A stretch of 64,000 nt of DNA from Glycine soja (taxonomy: Eukaryota; Streptophyta; Magnoliopsida; Fabales; Fabaceae), in contig NC_041016.1 in the NCBI RefSeq assembly GCF_004193775.1, positions 42,891,522-42,955,521 of the forward strand. Reading direction: 5' to 3'. The position numbers were made by a program, and so were the translations under genes. Positions within the stretch are counted from its first letter, which is position 1. Each line of letters starts with the position of its first letter. The notes under the pieces were generated by a model. It saw nothing but the letters and a program-made list of their open reading frames with translations, did not search any database and was not told the origin of the DNA. Below are positions 47,401-57,379 of this stretch, in pieces.

Positions 47401-47636
47401 AAAGAACGGGAAACTGTGTCAAAATAAGAAGGTGCGCGAGATGAATTTCAAAGACGATTTTCTAATAAAATTATCTTTGAATATTTTGAATACTTAATTT
47501 CTAAGAAGGTTTTTATAAAACCGTTGTCATATAACTTTTATTATTTACGAAATTTCCACCGCATGACATTCTAAGACAATTCCACATAACTGTCTTAGAA
47601 TGTGTGTCGAAAAAGATAACTTTTTTAGTAGTGGAA

Positions 47637-49029
47637 GTTGTATGCTTATCTATATTTTTTAAGATTTTAGGAAAACAAAATATATGCATTAATAATTGGT
47701 ACCAGTAGTACCAAAAGTTACAAAATACAACCACTTTTATGAAATATTTATCACACATGCAGTAAATAACATATAACCAAAGTTGAGCCCACTAAACCAT
47801 AAGCAATTGTGTATACGTATATATCCTACAATCAAAGTATTGTTCTAATGTTTCCTTTTACTCTATACCATTCTATCCATCAATTTTGTTTTCTTTTATC
47901 ACCAACCAAAATTCAAAGCACGATAAATGTTCCCCATTGAATCGTTATCCGTGTACCCCTCCCAATTCGCAAACAAGCCTGCTTCACCAATCAGCGTCCC
48001 CATAACACGTACGAGTTGCACATTAGAAGATAAATTAGTTACTAATGCTCCCTGCATGCCAGCATGTCTCCCAATATCATTAATGGATTGTTAACCCTAA
48101 AATGTCTAGGGGGTCCCTATTCGAGAAAGGATCAATTCTCTTCAGAAAAGAAAATAAATAAAATTAAGAAAATCCAACTTTTTTTGTGTTTCCATTCAAT
48201 GTTCAAATACATAGTTGAGCAGGTGGAGGCAGCTGACACAGTCTAGGTGTCGACATCCTAAGCAATGGAAACTTCTAGGAATGGAAATAACTTATTCTAA
48301 TCCTAGCAGGTTGGGCCAAGGTTCAATTATACAAAATTATCATATCTGTTAGGCTTCATGCTCTCTCTCTTGGGCTTACCTTAAGTTAGTAGCAGACTCA
48401 AGAGGCCTATCAACACTCTTAACTGGTTTGAATTGAACCAGATTGTAACCAAACCTAAATCGAATTCGTTTTTTCCCAAACTAGTTCAAAAAAAAATGAG
48501 TGCACTATTTTATAAAATCAATTTGGTTAATCGAATTGTTTTACAAAACCAGGTCGGTTAACCGAACTAGTTTTTATTTAAATATTTTTATTTATTTAAA
48601 AAACAATTTAAAAACTAATTTGAAATCCATGTTCAAAACTGATTCAGCTCTTAGAACTAGTTTAAAACTGTTTAAAAACTAGTTTAGTTTGAAACCAGTT
48701 TTTTAAAACCACTTCGATTTTGAACCAGTTTCTAAATCATTTTGACTATTTGGATATAAAATTGAACCGATTAAAACAGTTCAAAACCAATTCGGTTAAG
48801 TTTTTTACCCTTGTCTCTGCACACCCCTACTCGACCTTTCAAAAATTCTTTATCCTCAAAGACACTTGTCGATGGATTAGAGGAACCAACAGGGTAGTGC
48901 ATCATAATTGAAGTGGTTGAGAAGGTGAAGGAAGCTCTTGAGAAGCAGAACAACCCAAGGAGGTTTGGTGGTAGGTCAAAATCGAAGGAGGACGTGATCC
49001 CTTGGAGAAATGTGGATTTGTGAAGTAAC
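47637..49029. other. Spacer with a repetitive AACCGGTT-like block
   Basis: 48420-48800 is built of short related motifs (GAACCAGTTT, AACTAGTTTAAAA, GGTTAACCGAA) and ends near 48831 in a CACACCCCTA stretch, reminiscent of non-autonomous hAT elements. A plus-strand stretch 48910-49018 reads as a basic frame (VVEKVKEALEKQNNPRRFGG) up to a stop but has no start or identity that I recognise. Confidence 0.4.
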
Positions 49030-49036
49030 AAAGGAT

Positions 49037-49225
49037 TTATGGGGAGTGGACCGGCGTGAGGGTGGACAGTGTCGGGTAAACCCTAAAGTCATTGGAAGGT
49101 TTTCCAGTACAGGATGTCAGTGGAACTGCTTGGTCGATAAAGACACTGGACACCATGAAGTTTGCTATGATGATGAAGACAACCACAGGATTGTCTTGGT
49201 TGATGCCCTTGAAGTCCCTGTCCAT
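49037..49225 (-). pseudogene. Gypsy protease remnant
   Basis: The frame has DFKGINQDNPVVVFIIIANF and VSSVFIDQ, the start of the Tat-type protease (usual motif VDxGSS). A shift immediately after FIDQ moves GSS-like residues to another frame. The reading frame is lost by 49030. Confidence 0.65.
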
Positions 49226-50031
49226 AAAGGTGATAGAAGGGAGACTTCATTGTAAAGGTAAGTCGACAAAGTTAATGTTGATGTCTCGAATGGCGTGTTG
49301 ATGTCGTTTTCGGGACTAGCTGGACTATCCTCCATAGGAAAAACTACCAATGATGGTATTGATTACACCTCTTATGTGTTGGGCAAATTCCAACTTTGGA
49401 GGAGGTCGTCGCTCACGCTGTTGTTCTTGGTGTCTTTCTCTGCTTCGATTTTCTGCTCTTCTTCTATCTGCTTCCTAGTTCATGTTCTGCTCCTCTGGAT
49501 GTCCTCATGGTCTTGCTCCTGCTTGGTGGTTGTCTTGTCTTTTAACAAATTAGGCTAAGTACCCAACCTATATAAGTTCTTCTATCTTATCCTTCACAGC
49601 CCAGTAGTCTCCAGTGTTGTGACCAATACTGCGGTGATACCAGCAATGATCGGTTGCGACTGACCTTAGCCTGGGAAGTTTCATTTGGGGTAGCCGCATG
49701 GGTACCTCCAGGTTGAAGGCTTCCTCGAGAATCATCATGCGATTTTTCGTTAGGGGTTTGTAACACTTATACCTAGGCCCTTTGGAGAGAGATTAATGCT
49801 TGTCTGGCTTGTGCCTCTTATTCGACTTGTGCGAGTCGGGCTTGGTGTGTGATTCGCGCTTATCGCCCTTCTGTTTGTCTTGGCAGACTTCATTCTGGAA
49901 TCTGGACATTTCTTCCATCTGGATGTAGCCCTTGGTTCATTCGCACAGTTCATCCATGCTACCGAGTGGTTTTTTGCAGAGGTTGTCTATGAACTTGCTA
50001 GGGTGTAAAGCGAGGAGCATGAAATGCAATG

Positions 50032-51685
50032 CTACCTGTTGGATTTCCCCTACGGTTGCTTTTTGTTCCACCTTTTCTTCGTTCAAATATATTCAAGGGA
50101 AATCTAGTTTGCCGGAAAGCGCACCAGATCGTCAAGTATTTAAAAATTAAAATAAATGAATCCGAGTATCGAACACAAGGAACTAATGTTAGCCTGAATT
50201 AAGTTCAGAAATGAAGCATTGTTGAGAGAACATGTATGATTGATAATTTCAAACAGAATTTAAACTAACTTTTATGCTAAAAACTATAAAAATGCAAAGT
50301 AAAAGTGATAGCAGTAGGTAGAAATGTTGGGTCTTTCTAACAAACAAGCTGATGCATATAAATATATTTCTCTAATCAATCATGCTCTTATGTTCTATGT
50401 TGTAGCCTAAATTACTAAACCTCGATCCCTCGTCAGACCGAATCAATCCAAGCTTCGTCCTCAGATCCCTCTTGTTGGACTAGGCCCAATTGAGACAGCC
50501 CTCTTAGGTTTAGACTAACTTAAACTGAGTTTTGTTTGCAGATCCCTCTTGTAAGACTAGACTTAGATCAAGCAGCTTACGAAAGTTTAGCCTAATTTAG
50601 CCTAAGCTTCGTCAGCAGATCCCTCTTGTAAGATTAGGCCTAGACTAAACAACATTATTATAACAACATAATTAAAACCAAAACTTAATCCGCAGATCCC
50701 TCTTGTAAAACTAAATTTCAATCCTACTTCAATCAAGTTCTAAGGCAACAGTACATTTCCCAATGCTAAAGTCATCTAAATATGCACACAAATGGATGAT
50801 CAGACCAAAAGCATACAAACATTAAGCATTGAAGGAAGCATTGAACACAAAAAACATAATCAATTAGATATTAGGTATTTACATCAATTGTTCATTAGAA
50901 ATCCCCAACTAGGGTGTTTAGCTAGCCATTACAAAAGAAACCCTAACAATAATAAGCTTACAAAACCTAGGTATCTCTACAAAAGCTGCTCCTCTTGCTG
51001 CCTCCAAAGCTCTTTTCCCGAAATAGGCACTGTGGTGTGCTCTGGAATCTGTGCCAATCATCTACCTCCAGTCTGTGTACCCTAATTCTGCACAAGACAG
51101 GCTTTAAATAGGCTCTGAAATCGCGACGTTGCGCTTAGCGCCACCTTCACGCTTAGTGCGGGTAAGTGGATTCGGGCTTAGTGCCAGTCATCTACCTCCG
51201 ATCTGTGTACCCTAATTCTGCACAAGACAGGCTTTAAATAGGCTTTGAAATCATGATGTTGCGCTTAGCGCCACCTTCACGCTTAGCGCGGGTAAGTGGA
51301 TTCGAGCTTAGCGCCAGTCATGCGCTGAGCCTGGCTAAAGACATCTGCTGCACTTAGCACACTAATCTTGCGCTTAGCGCGCGGCCTTGATGCTGCCGCC
51401 CTGCCAGATTCTTCTGTCGCGCTTAGCGGTGGATGTGCGCTTAGCCCACTTATGAGCTAAGCTCAACTGTCACTTTTGGCACTTCATGACTTAGCATCTT
51501 TTTCGCCTGAAATTGCACATATTTCATCATTAAATCCAATGAACATATTCTAGAGATAGCTTTATCCATAAAATAGAATTTATTTACAAAAATCACTACA
51601 AAATAACCATAAATTGGGGAACTATATAAGTTTTGGAAAATGTTTTCTATACAAAAGTTAGTCGTATAAGGCGACTAACACTACC
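50032..51685 (-). mobile_element. Solo LTR (1644 bp) with TSD CTACC and GCGCTTAGCG repeats
   Basis: CTACC lies at 50032-50036 and 51681-51685. The LTR 50037-51680 starts and ends TGTTGG...CTAACA on the plus strand; on the minus strand it runs TGTTAGTCGCC to ATCCAACA. It inserted into gag of the surrounding gypsy element. A 130-bp unit is tandemly duplicated (51054-51183 and 51184-51313), each with TTTAAATAG and GCGCTTAGCGCC. Another unit with CAGATCCCTCTTGTAAGACTA recurs at 50460-50720 about four times. Confidence 0.88.
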
Positions 51686-52193
51686 TCAGGATTGAGATTT
51701 CAAATTTGGGCGGTGGTGCCCCCAAGTTTATCCATGAACTTTCCGAGGGATTTTTTGTCTGCTTGTCCCATACTGGCCAAGGCGGCTGAGGTCATGCGGT
51801 GAAACCTGTTAATGGTGTACTGCGCACTGAATCATTCAATTAGAGTGTCGAAGCTGTCTATGGACCTAGGTGGGGAGTCCAATGTACCAGGTCAAAGCTG
51901 CTCCCTTGAGAAATATAGGGAAGACATGACATAGAATCGCGTCGTCGTTGGTGTAGAGGTTCGCCAATGTCAGGAAGGCGTCAATTTGCTCGTCTGGAAC
52001 TGTTGTCCCATCGTACCGCTCGAGGTTGAGTGGTTTCCACCCCAAAGGTATGTCTGCCTCCATAATGCGGTCGACAAAAGAATGTCAACGGACAAATCGT
52101 GTTAGAAGGTGCAAGTGGGAGAACCTTAAACCATCTGTAGTATATACGTAGGGGTGTGATTCCCTTTCGGTGAATTTAGGCAAGGTATGGGCG

Positions 52194-52239
52194 GACTGTG
52201 TGACACCCTCTACCCCAACACACACACACACACACACAC

Positions 52240-52317
<78 letters not shown>

Positions 52318-54835
52318 AATAAGAGATCAAATTTAATTAAAAGTTTTTAAAATACATTTAAATACAAGTCTTTCAAAAGGGTAAAAGACTCACATTCATT
52401 TTTCTAACACCATAATAAAACTTGTTCAAATAATTAATAAATTATTTTGGCTCAAAACAAGGTTGTCCAAGACCTCATACAATTAATATAGCAACTTATA
52501 CCCTAATGTCACATCCTATTATAGCATTGTGTCCTGATATCCTTCAGCACAAGGTTCCTTAAAGTAATTCACCTAGTCATCTGGTCCCCTGAACACAAAG
52601 TTCAAGATCATCACAGGATCCAAACACAAACAACAGAGGGAGTGAGTTATCACATTCCTAACTAATAGAGAAAAATAAGACAACATATAGGTATAAATAT
52701 TATATAACAAAATATAATTTACTTGAGCATATCTCACGTTATTTCACCATACGTCTCATTCATTTTCACAACATTCACATACTCAATAGTCAAAACACCA
52801 TATCATCAAATCAATCAATATAGAACAATACACAAGCGTTATGCAACAGATACACTAAGACTCAATCCTATATGCAATGTGGTACCATGTCAGTGAAAAA
52901 CCTCGTCGGACGCCTAGGAGTACATGACAAGACAAACCACACACTAGCAAGTCAAGTCACTCTCACTAGGTAATATCATAAGGAGACCAGTCAGGGTCAC
53001 AGTATTTTATGAGAATGCTCCAACCATGTGGGATCGACACAGGCTTAAAGGAGCACTCAAACCGGGTGAGCCCCAAGGCCTACACTCCGAAGAATCCATC
53101 AGGGCCTCTCCCTCCTGATTCAGGTCCAACCCAGAAAACATTTTAGCACACAAACTCTATCTATGAACTGTACAAAACACACGACTCCTCAATTGTTCTC
53201 AAACATTTTTAACTCGTCGCCCTTAAAGAGTCTTAGCATTAACTCGTCGCCCTTAAAAGGACTTAGCATTAACTCGTCGCCCTTAAAGGGTCTTATAGTC
53301 GTGTGATTGTTCAATCCACAGTTGACAACTCAATGCACATAACATCTCAATCACATGCATACTTAATTTATCACTTACAATCAATTTCAATCATAGTGTT
53401 ATAGTTTCAAAATAACATATTATCACACCTCATGAATCATACACACTTTACCTATTAACTATGCAATACACACAACTACTCAATTATTTTCAAAATCATT
53501 TTAACTTGTCGCGCTTGTGATTAAACTCGTCGGGTTTCCACGATGGATCTCATCACAATACTTGTCGTGCAAAACTCGTCGCCCTTAAAAGGTCTTACAG
53601 TTGTGTGATTGCACAATTCATAGCTCATAACACAATACACATCTCAATATAAATGTATAACATCATTCATCAAATGTTCAATGCACCACATACTCACAAT
53701 TTGAATCATCATTTCATATCCTCACTATAACAATTTATACAAAAGACTATCACAACCTGGGGAGTAAAACTCCTCAAATAATATTACACAATTATATCAA
53801 AATCATAGGTTAAAATATACAAATATCAAGAGCACAATTTATCAAGCAATTCTCATTAGAACATCAATATTTTATTTATAATCATAAAGGAAAATTTGCA
53901 ATTTAATAAACATCCCAAAATAAAATCCTAATTTAATTCTCTAAGGATCCCTACACATGTTCTCACTAACCCCCAATTGTGAATAACTCATCTCTTACCT
54001 CTAAGCGGGATCATGTGTCTTCTGACAGTGATAGAGACATCTCTAACAAGTTCCTGAGATTCCTCTGGTTGCTCTGATAGGGTTCCCAAATGTCAGAGAG
54101 AATGAGAAGGGATTGAAGCCTCCATTTGTACTATCTTCATGCGATTCCTTTTTCTCCCTTGACGAATATTATATCACAAATCCCAACGGTGAAAGTGTGA
54201 GTAATTGAATTTCGAACAACATATCCAAATTTGACTATAATCCAATGGTTAACAAATCCGGGATCGTAATTTTACCGAGACAGTTTTGAGTTTCTGCGGG
54301 AAAATAAAAGGCTACAATGAGAAGGGTATTCCTCTAAGCGCATACATGATTTCAAAATTCCCAACGGTGAAAATGGTTGGAATTGGGTTTCAAACCTGGT
54401 GCTTAAATTTCACAACTATCCAACGGTGAATGTGTCCAAGATCATTGTTTTTCTGAGATATGTTTGGTGGTCTACAAGAAAATAGAGGTTGAGAAGGAAA
54501 AACGAAATTGAGAGGCGAAGGAGGCGGCTAAGGAGCCAGTCTAGAAACTGAGCATTTTTCTATTTATAACTAGGGGTATTCACGACTTATTATTTACTCT
54601 ATTTATTTATTTTTATCATTTTATAAAAAAAAAAAAAACTCTATTTTATTTTGCATCAAATGAATAATAAAATATCCTTTTTATTTTCTCTCAAACTATT
54701 ATTTTAATTAATAAAGTTATTTCCCCTTATTTATTTAATTATAAAACCTCACCATTTTTTTTTCTAAAACTCTATTTATTTACAAGTAACAATCCTTTTT
54801 AAATTAGTTTATAAAAATTGGGATGTTACAGACTG
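52194..54835 (-). mobile_element. Solo LTR (2.63 kb) with TSD GACTG
   Basis: GACTG lies at 52194-52198 and 54831-54835. The LTR 52199-54830 reads on the minus strand from TGTAACATCCCAATTTTT to GGGGTAGAGGGTGTCACA, ends typical of long LTRs of plant Tekay-like gypsy elements. It has no coding sequence. It contains (CA)n/(TA)n at 52220-52313, three 30-bp tandem units with AACTCGTCGCCCTTAAA (53211-53295) and a larger imperfect duplication (about 53150-53345 and 53455-53645). Confidence 0.88.
52241..52313. repeat. (TA)n microsatellite next to (CA)n
   Basis: A CA run (52220-52240) passes directly into about 36 TA units. Confidence 0.93.
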
Positions 54836-55090
54836 CTCGTCGCCCTGGGGACGTCTAACACGAGCCTCTAGCTGGTCATGATCATCCTTTAGCTTTGTCG
54901 ACTCTTCCTCGTGGCATCGTTCCATCTCCGTGATGCGGTTTTGGAGTTGTTGTAGAGTGTATGTGTTTGCCATAGCTATTGGACGAGGATGGGAGTCAAT
55001 GAGGGGGGTCTCACGTCTGAGGCTAGACCGAGTGCTAACCATGGATGACTGTGAGAGAATTGACGAGAGGTCGCGGGGTATGTTTTACCA

Positions 55091-55110
55091 TGGTCCCACG
55101 GTGGGCGCCA
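55091..55110 (-). other. Primer-binding site of the second gypsy element
   Basis: The minus strand reads TGGCGCCCACCGTGGGACCA, two bases after the LTR end. It is the PBS form seen in Tat/Ogre-type elements. Confidence 0.75.
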
Positions 55111-55112
55111 AA

Positions 55113-55306
55113 TGTTCTTACCAAAATCTAGAACCATGACATGTCAAGGTGGACATGGCTGAGTGGGGTCTGAACTTCACACACCAACAAGAGAAGTGCC
55201 TTTGACAAGAGGGGGGACCTGCAAAACAAAGGACTTCGACACTCAAGTAAGAATATATGTAAGGAGAGTAAAGCAAGTATATGTTGTAATGGAGCTCGTA
55301 TGAGCG

Positions 55307-55345
<39 letters not shown>

Positions 55346-55748
55346 CATAGGCTTGTTGTCATGTGTGAGCGAGTCGTATATGACTATCGTGTAGAAGCGT
55401 TCACAGAACCTTTATTTATATTAGTTGAGCGAAGGCGTTGGTCCTTGTTTGTAGGGGATGTTGTAGCCTTGTAGGTAATTCTCAACTTATAGATAATAAT
55501 CGTGAGCTTAGAGATAATGTTAGAAATAATCATTTGAATTATAAATAAAGGTTGAAGATAATTATACCTTATAGATAATGTGACGCTATAGATAATTTAA
55601 TATTTGTCAATAGATAAGATATTCAAACATATTTGCGTATTATTCAAACATATTCAAGTGTCCGCACTCCTGTAACGTGAAAGGTTGACACGAGTCTATA
55701 AGTGGCAAGTAAGATGCCATGTAAATTTTGTAGATCCTGAACACTACA
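55113..55748 (-). repeat. 5' LTR of the second gypsy element
   Basis: On the minus strand it begins TGTAGTGTTCAGG and ends GGTAAGAACA before the PBS. A (GA)n tract lies at 55310-55342. The outer end could be 55748 or 55750; the partner LTR is missing. Confidence 0.7.
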
Positions 55749-55750
55749 CA

Positions 55751-56441
55751 TCTTTTCGTCACATTACACCTAAAATTAGATCAAATGTTTTCAGTCAATT
55801 AATATTCCTTGGGTTTAACAAATAATTAGTGAAAAGTAAAATTATTAAAAAAGTATTTTTTGGAAATCCAATAAATTCCGGATACCCCATATATGTTGTA
55901 TGACTAAGACAAATACATGAAGAAAACATTTTCACTAAACACACATTCATGTAATACACACGTAATACAATTGATTGATTGATTCAAGAACACCTCCAAA
56001 CTTAAATATTCTTTGCGTCACCATTCCAATAAAATACAAAGAAGTAAATTACACGAATCATATCTATGTGCTCAAACTTGAAATTTAAAAAAGAACCAAA
56101 TTTGTTTCCTACCAAAGAAACAAAGAAATGGACATCCATCTTTCATTCTATCACCTTCCCTTCCATTCATAACACAAACCTTCATCTCTCTGATTCATCT
56201 ACCTTAAGTCCTTAACTAGTAGTCTATCCTAATTGGAAAAAAAGAAAAGAACAAAAAAACTGCCTCCTAATAACCCATACGAAAATATAAATATTCTTAA
56301 GCATATTCATGCAATGCCTCCCCTACTTCTAACCATATATTTAAGCATCGCATTTTAAACTGTATCTCATCATGATGCAACCATTTTGCCAAAGATTCAA
56401 ACTAAACAATTCCTTGTCCGTTTTCTCACATGCCACATTGA
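55751..56441. other. 3' flank of the MIZ1-like gene
   Basis: No other gene is seen. The last few hundred bases before 56441 probably hold the 3' untranslated region of the minus-strand gene; no single poly(A) signal stands out. Confidence 0.45.
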
Positions 56442-57221
56442 TCAAACCCTCACGAAGAACACACTGAGCTCAGGTCCATTATTGTTCCCATCAGGCATCA
56501 TCATGTAATAAGTCTCGGAATCTTTGGACCCAACCACACGTTCAAAATACACCCTCATGTACGAGAGTTCACCATCATGAGGGTCTGACATCTCGTTGGG
56601 AAGAACACCAATTGCCACAGACACTGCATGCAACAATTGCATCACGTTCAAGTCATCATCCGTAGCCTCTCTCTTCACCCCATATCCCATTTTCTTCCCA
56701 TTGCAAAACAAACTCCAAATGGGTTCATCAATGATCCTAATCTTGTCGTTGTTGGAGGGCTTTTCGCACTCCAAAGCGATTCTATTAAGCCCCATTCCCA
56801 TGTCTTGGAGCAGCTTTCCCGTAGGGATGGCCAACTCCAATAGCAGGAATGGCTGACAGTTGGGGTTTTCTTGGAAAGCAAGGTTGATCCTTGCTTTCCG
56901 GTGCCCGAATAGGGTTCCGGTGATCCTCATGCCGCCATGGATGTATACCTCATTCCCGCGGTTTCCAATATTCATTGTTGGCATCTTGCATGATGGCATG
57001 ATGATAGGAAATGACCGGAAAACCGATCGGAACCTTCGGAAGAGTTTGTTGGACTTGGAGTCGCGCTTGCTCTTGGTGTTTGCCGGTTGAAGTGAGATTG
57101 GTACACGGAGGACTGGAGAGGCGGCAGCGGTAGTAGCTGGTGAGTCTTCTTTATATAATAATGGTGGTGGTGATGGAGGCGGTGGTGGTGGTGGCAATGG
57201 CGGTTGCAGGGATGATGCCAT
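56442..57221 (-). CDS. MIZU-KUSSEI1-like (DUF617) protein, intact
   Basis: One uninterrupted exon of 259 codons and a stop. I start at ATG 57221 (MASSLQPPLPPPPPPPSPPP); the frame is open 13 codons further up but without another ATG. Residues 4-25 are a proline-rich N terminus, followed by a basic Ser/Lys stretch (KSKRDSKSNKLFRRFRSVFR) near 50-70. The DUF617 domain covers about residues 75-258, with GTLFGHRKARINLAFQENPN, LLELAIPTGKLLQDM, ALECE, WSLFCNGKKMGYGVKRE and RVYFERVVGSKDSETYYMM motifs. Length and single-exon structure fit the family. Arabidopsis MIZ1, the founding member, acts at the ER membrane in root hydrotropism; which paralogue this is, and whether it has that role, cannot be told. 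It is the only unbroken host gene in the window. Confidence 0.95.
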   Translation of the reverse strand: MASSLQPPLPPPPPPPSPPPLLYKEDSPATTAAASPVLRVPISLQPANTKSKRDSKSNKLFRRFRSVFRSFPIIMPSCKMPTMNIGNRGNEVYIHGGMRITGTLFGHRKARINLAFQENPNCQPFLLLELAIPTGKLLQDMGMGLNRIALECEKPSNNDKIRIIDEPIWSLFCNGKKMGYGVKREATDDDLNVMQLLHAVSVAIGVLPNEMSDPHDGELSYMRVYFERVVGSKDSETYYMMMPDGNNNGPELSVFFVRV

Positions 57222-57356
57222 TAATGTTTGGGAGAAGGGAAATGAAATTGAATGAGACAAGGAAGAAGCTTATGTTAGTTTGAGACAAAATTAAGGTTGA
57301 ATGGTTTGGTGGGGTTGTTGAGTTTTGGGGCCGGAGTTATGTACAGGGTGTGTTGA

Positions 57357-57364
57357 TTTATATT
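57357..57364 (-). promoter_or_regulatory. Candidate TATA box of the MIZ1-like gene
   Basis: AATATAAA on the minus strand, about 136 bases upstream of the ATG, would allow a 5' untranslated region of roughly 100 bases. The leader is pyrimidine-rich (CTTCTTCCTTGTCTC), common in plant leaders. The transcription start is not known. Confidence 0.5.
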
Positions 57365-57379
57365 AAGAAAACTAGATTG

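Larger units (their letters stand above)
43949..47633. mobile_element. Non-autonomous CACTA element (3.7 kb) carrying gene fragments
   Basis: The left end reads CACTACTGCAAAAAGACC; the right end is the inverse of CACTACTAAAAAAG. Both ends carry CTAAGACGGTT-like subterminal motifs in both orientations (44040-44260 and 47510-47610). Flanking trinucleotides are CAA (43946-43948) and GAA (47634-47636), an imperfect TSD. No transposase is present. The interior holds fragments of a La-type protein and a PPR protein on the minus strand. Related to the CACTA end at 5973. Confidence 0.72.
49745..55042 (-). pseudogene. Gypsy gag, split in three pieces
   Basis: Piece 1 (54831-55042) begins MVSTRSSLRRETPLIDS and has a coiled-coil-like LQNRITEMERCHEEESTKLK. 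Piece 2 (51681-52198) has MEADIPLGWKPLNLERYDGT, FLKGAALTWY and FHRMTSAALASM, the capsid core. Piece 3 (to 50036) starts ALHFMLLALHPSKFIDNLCK and continues with a Lys/Arg-rich tail. Stops occur near 52087, 51695 and 49943. The frame reads across each insertion site (DEQS/AHTLPK and NPEV/ALHFML), which fixes the insertion points. Confidence 0.85.
49030..55750 (-). mobile_element. 5' half of a Tat/Ogre-like gypsy element interrupted by two solo LTRs
   Basis: In element orientation: a 5' LTR (55748-55113), a PBS, gag from ATG at 55042, and the start of a protease at 49225-49037, after which similarity is lost. RT, RNase H, integrase and the 3' LTR are missing. Solo LTRs at 52199-54830 and 50037-51680 split gag; removing each with one copy of its TSD rejoins the gag frame. 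The gag sequence and the GGCGCCCACC PBS are typical of the Tat lineage. Confidence 0.85.

Noticed and set aside
46892..47444. Plus-strand and alternate minus-strand frames rich in Ser, Pro, Arg and Gly
   Set aside because: Shadows of the captured La and PPR fragments, which explain the codon pattern on the minus strand.
5973..47633. Pairing the CACTA end at 5973 with the right end at 47633 as one huge element
   Set aside because: The 47633 end pairs better with 43949 by position and subterminal motifs, and a complete CACTA element with its own TSD lies between.
56596..57090. Plus-strand frames opposite the MIZ1-like gene
   Set aside because: They are antisense shadows of an intact, clearly conserved coding sequence.
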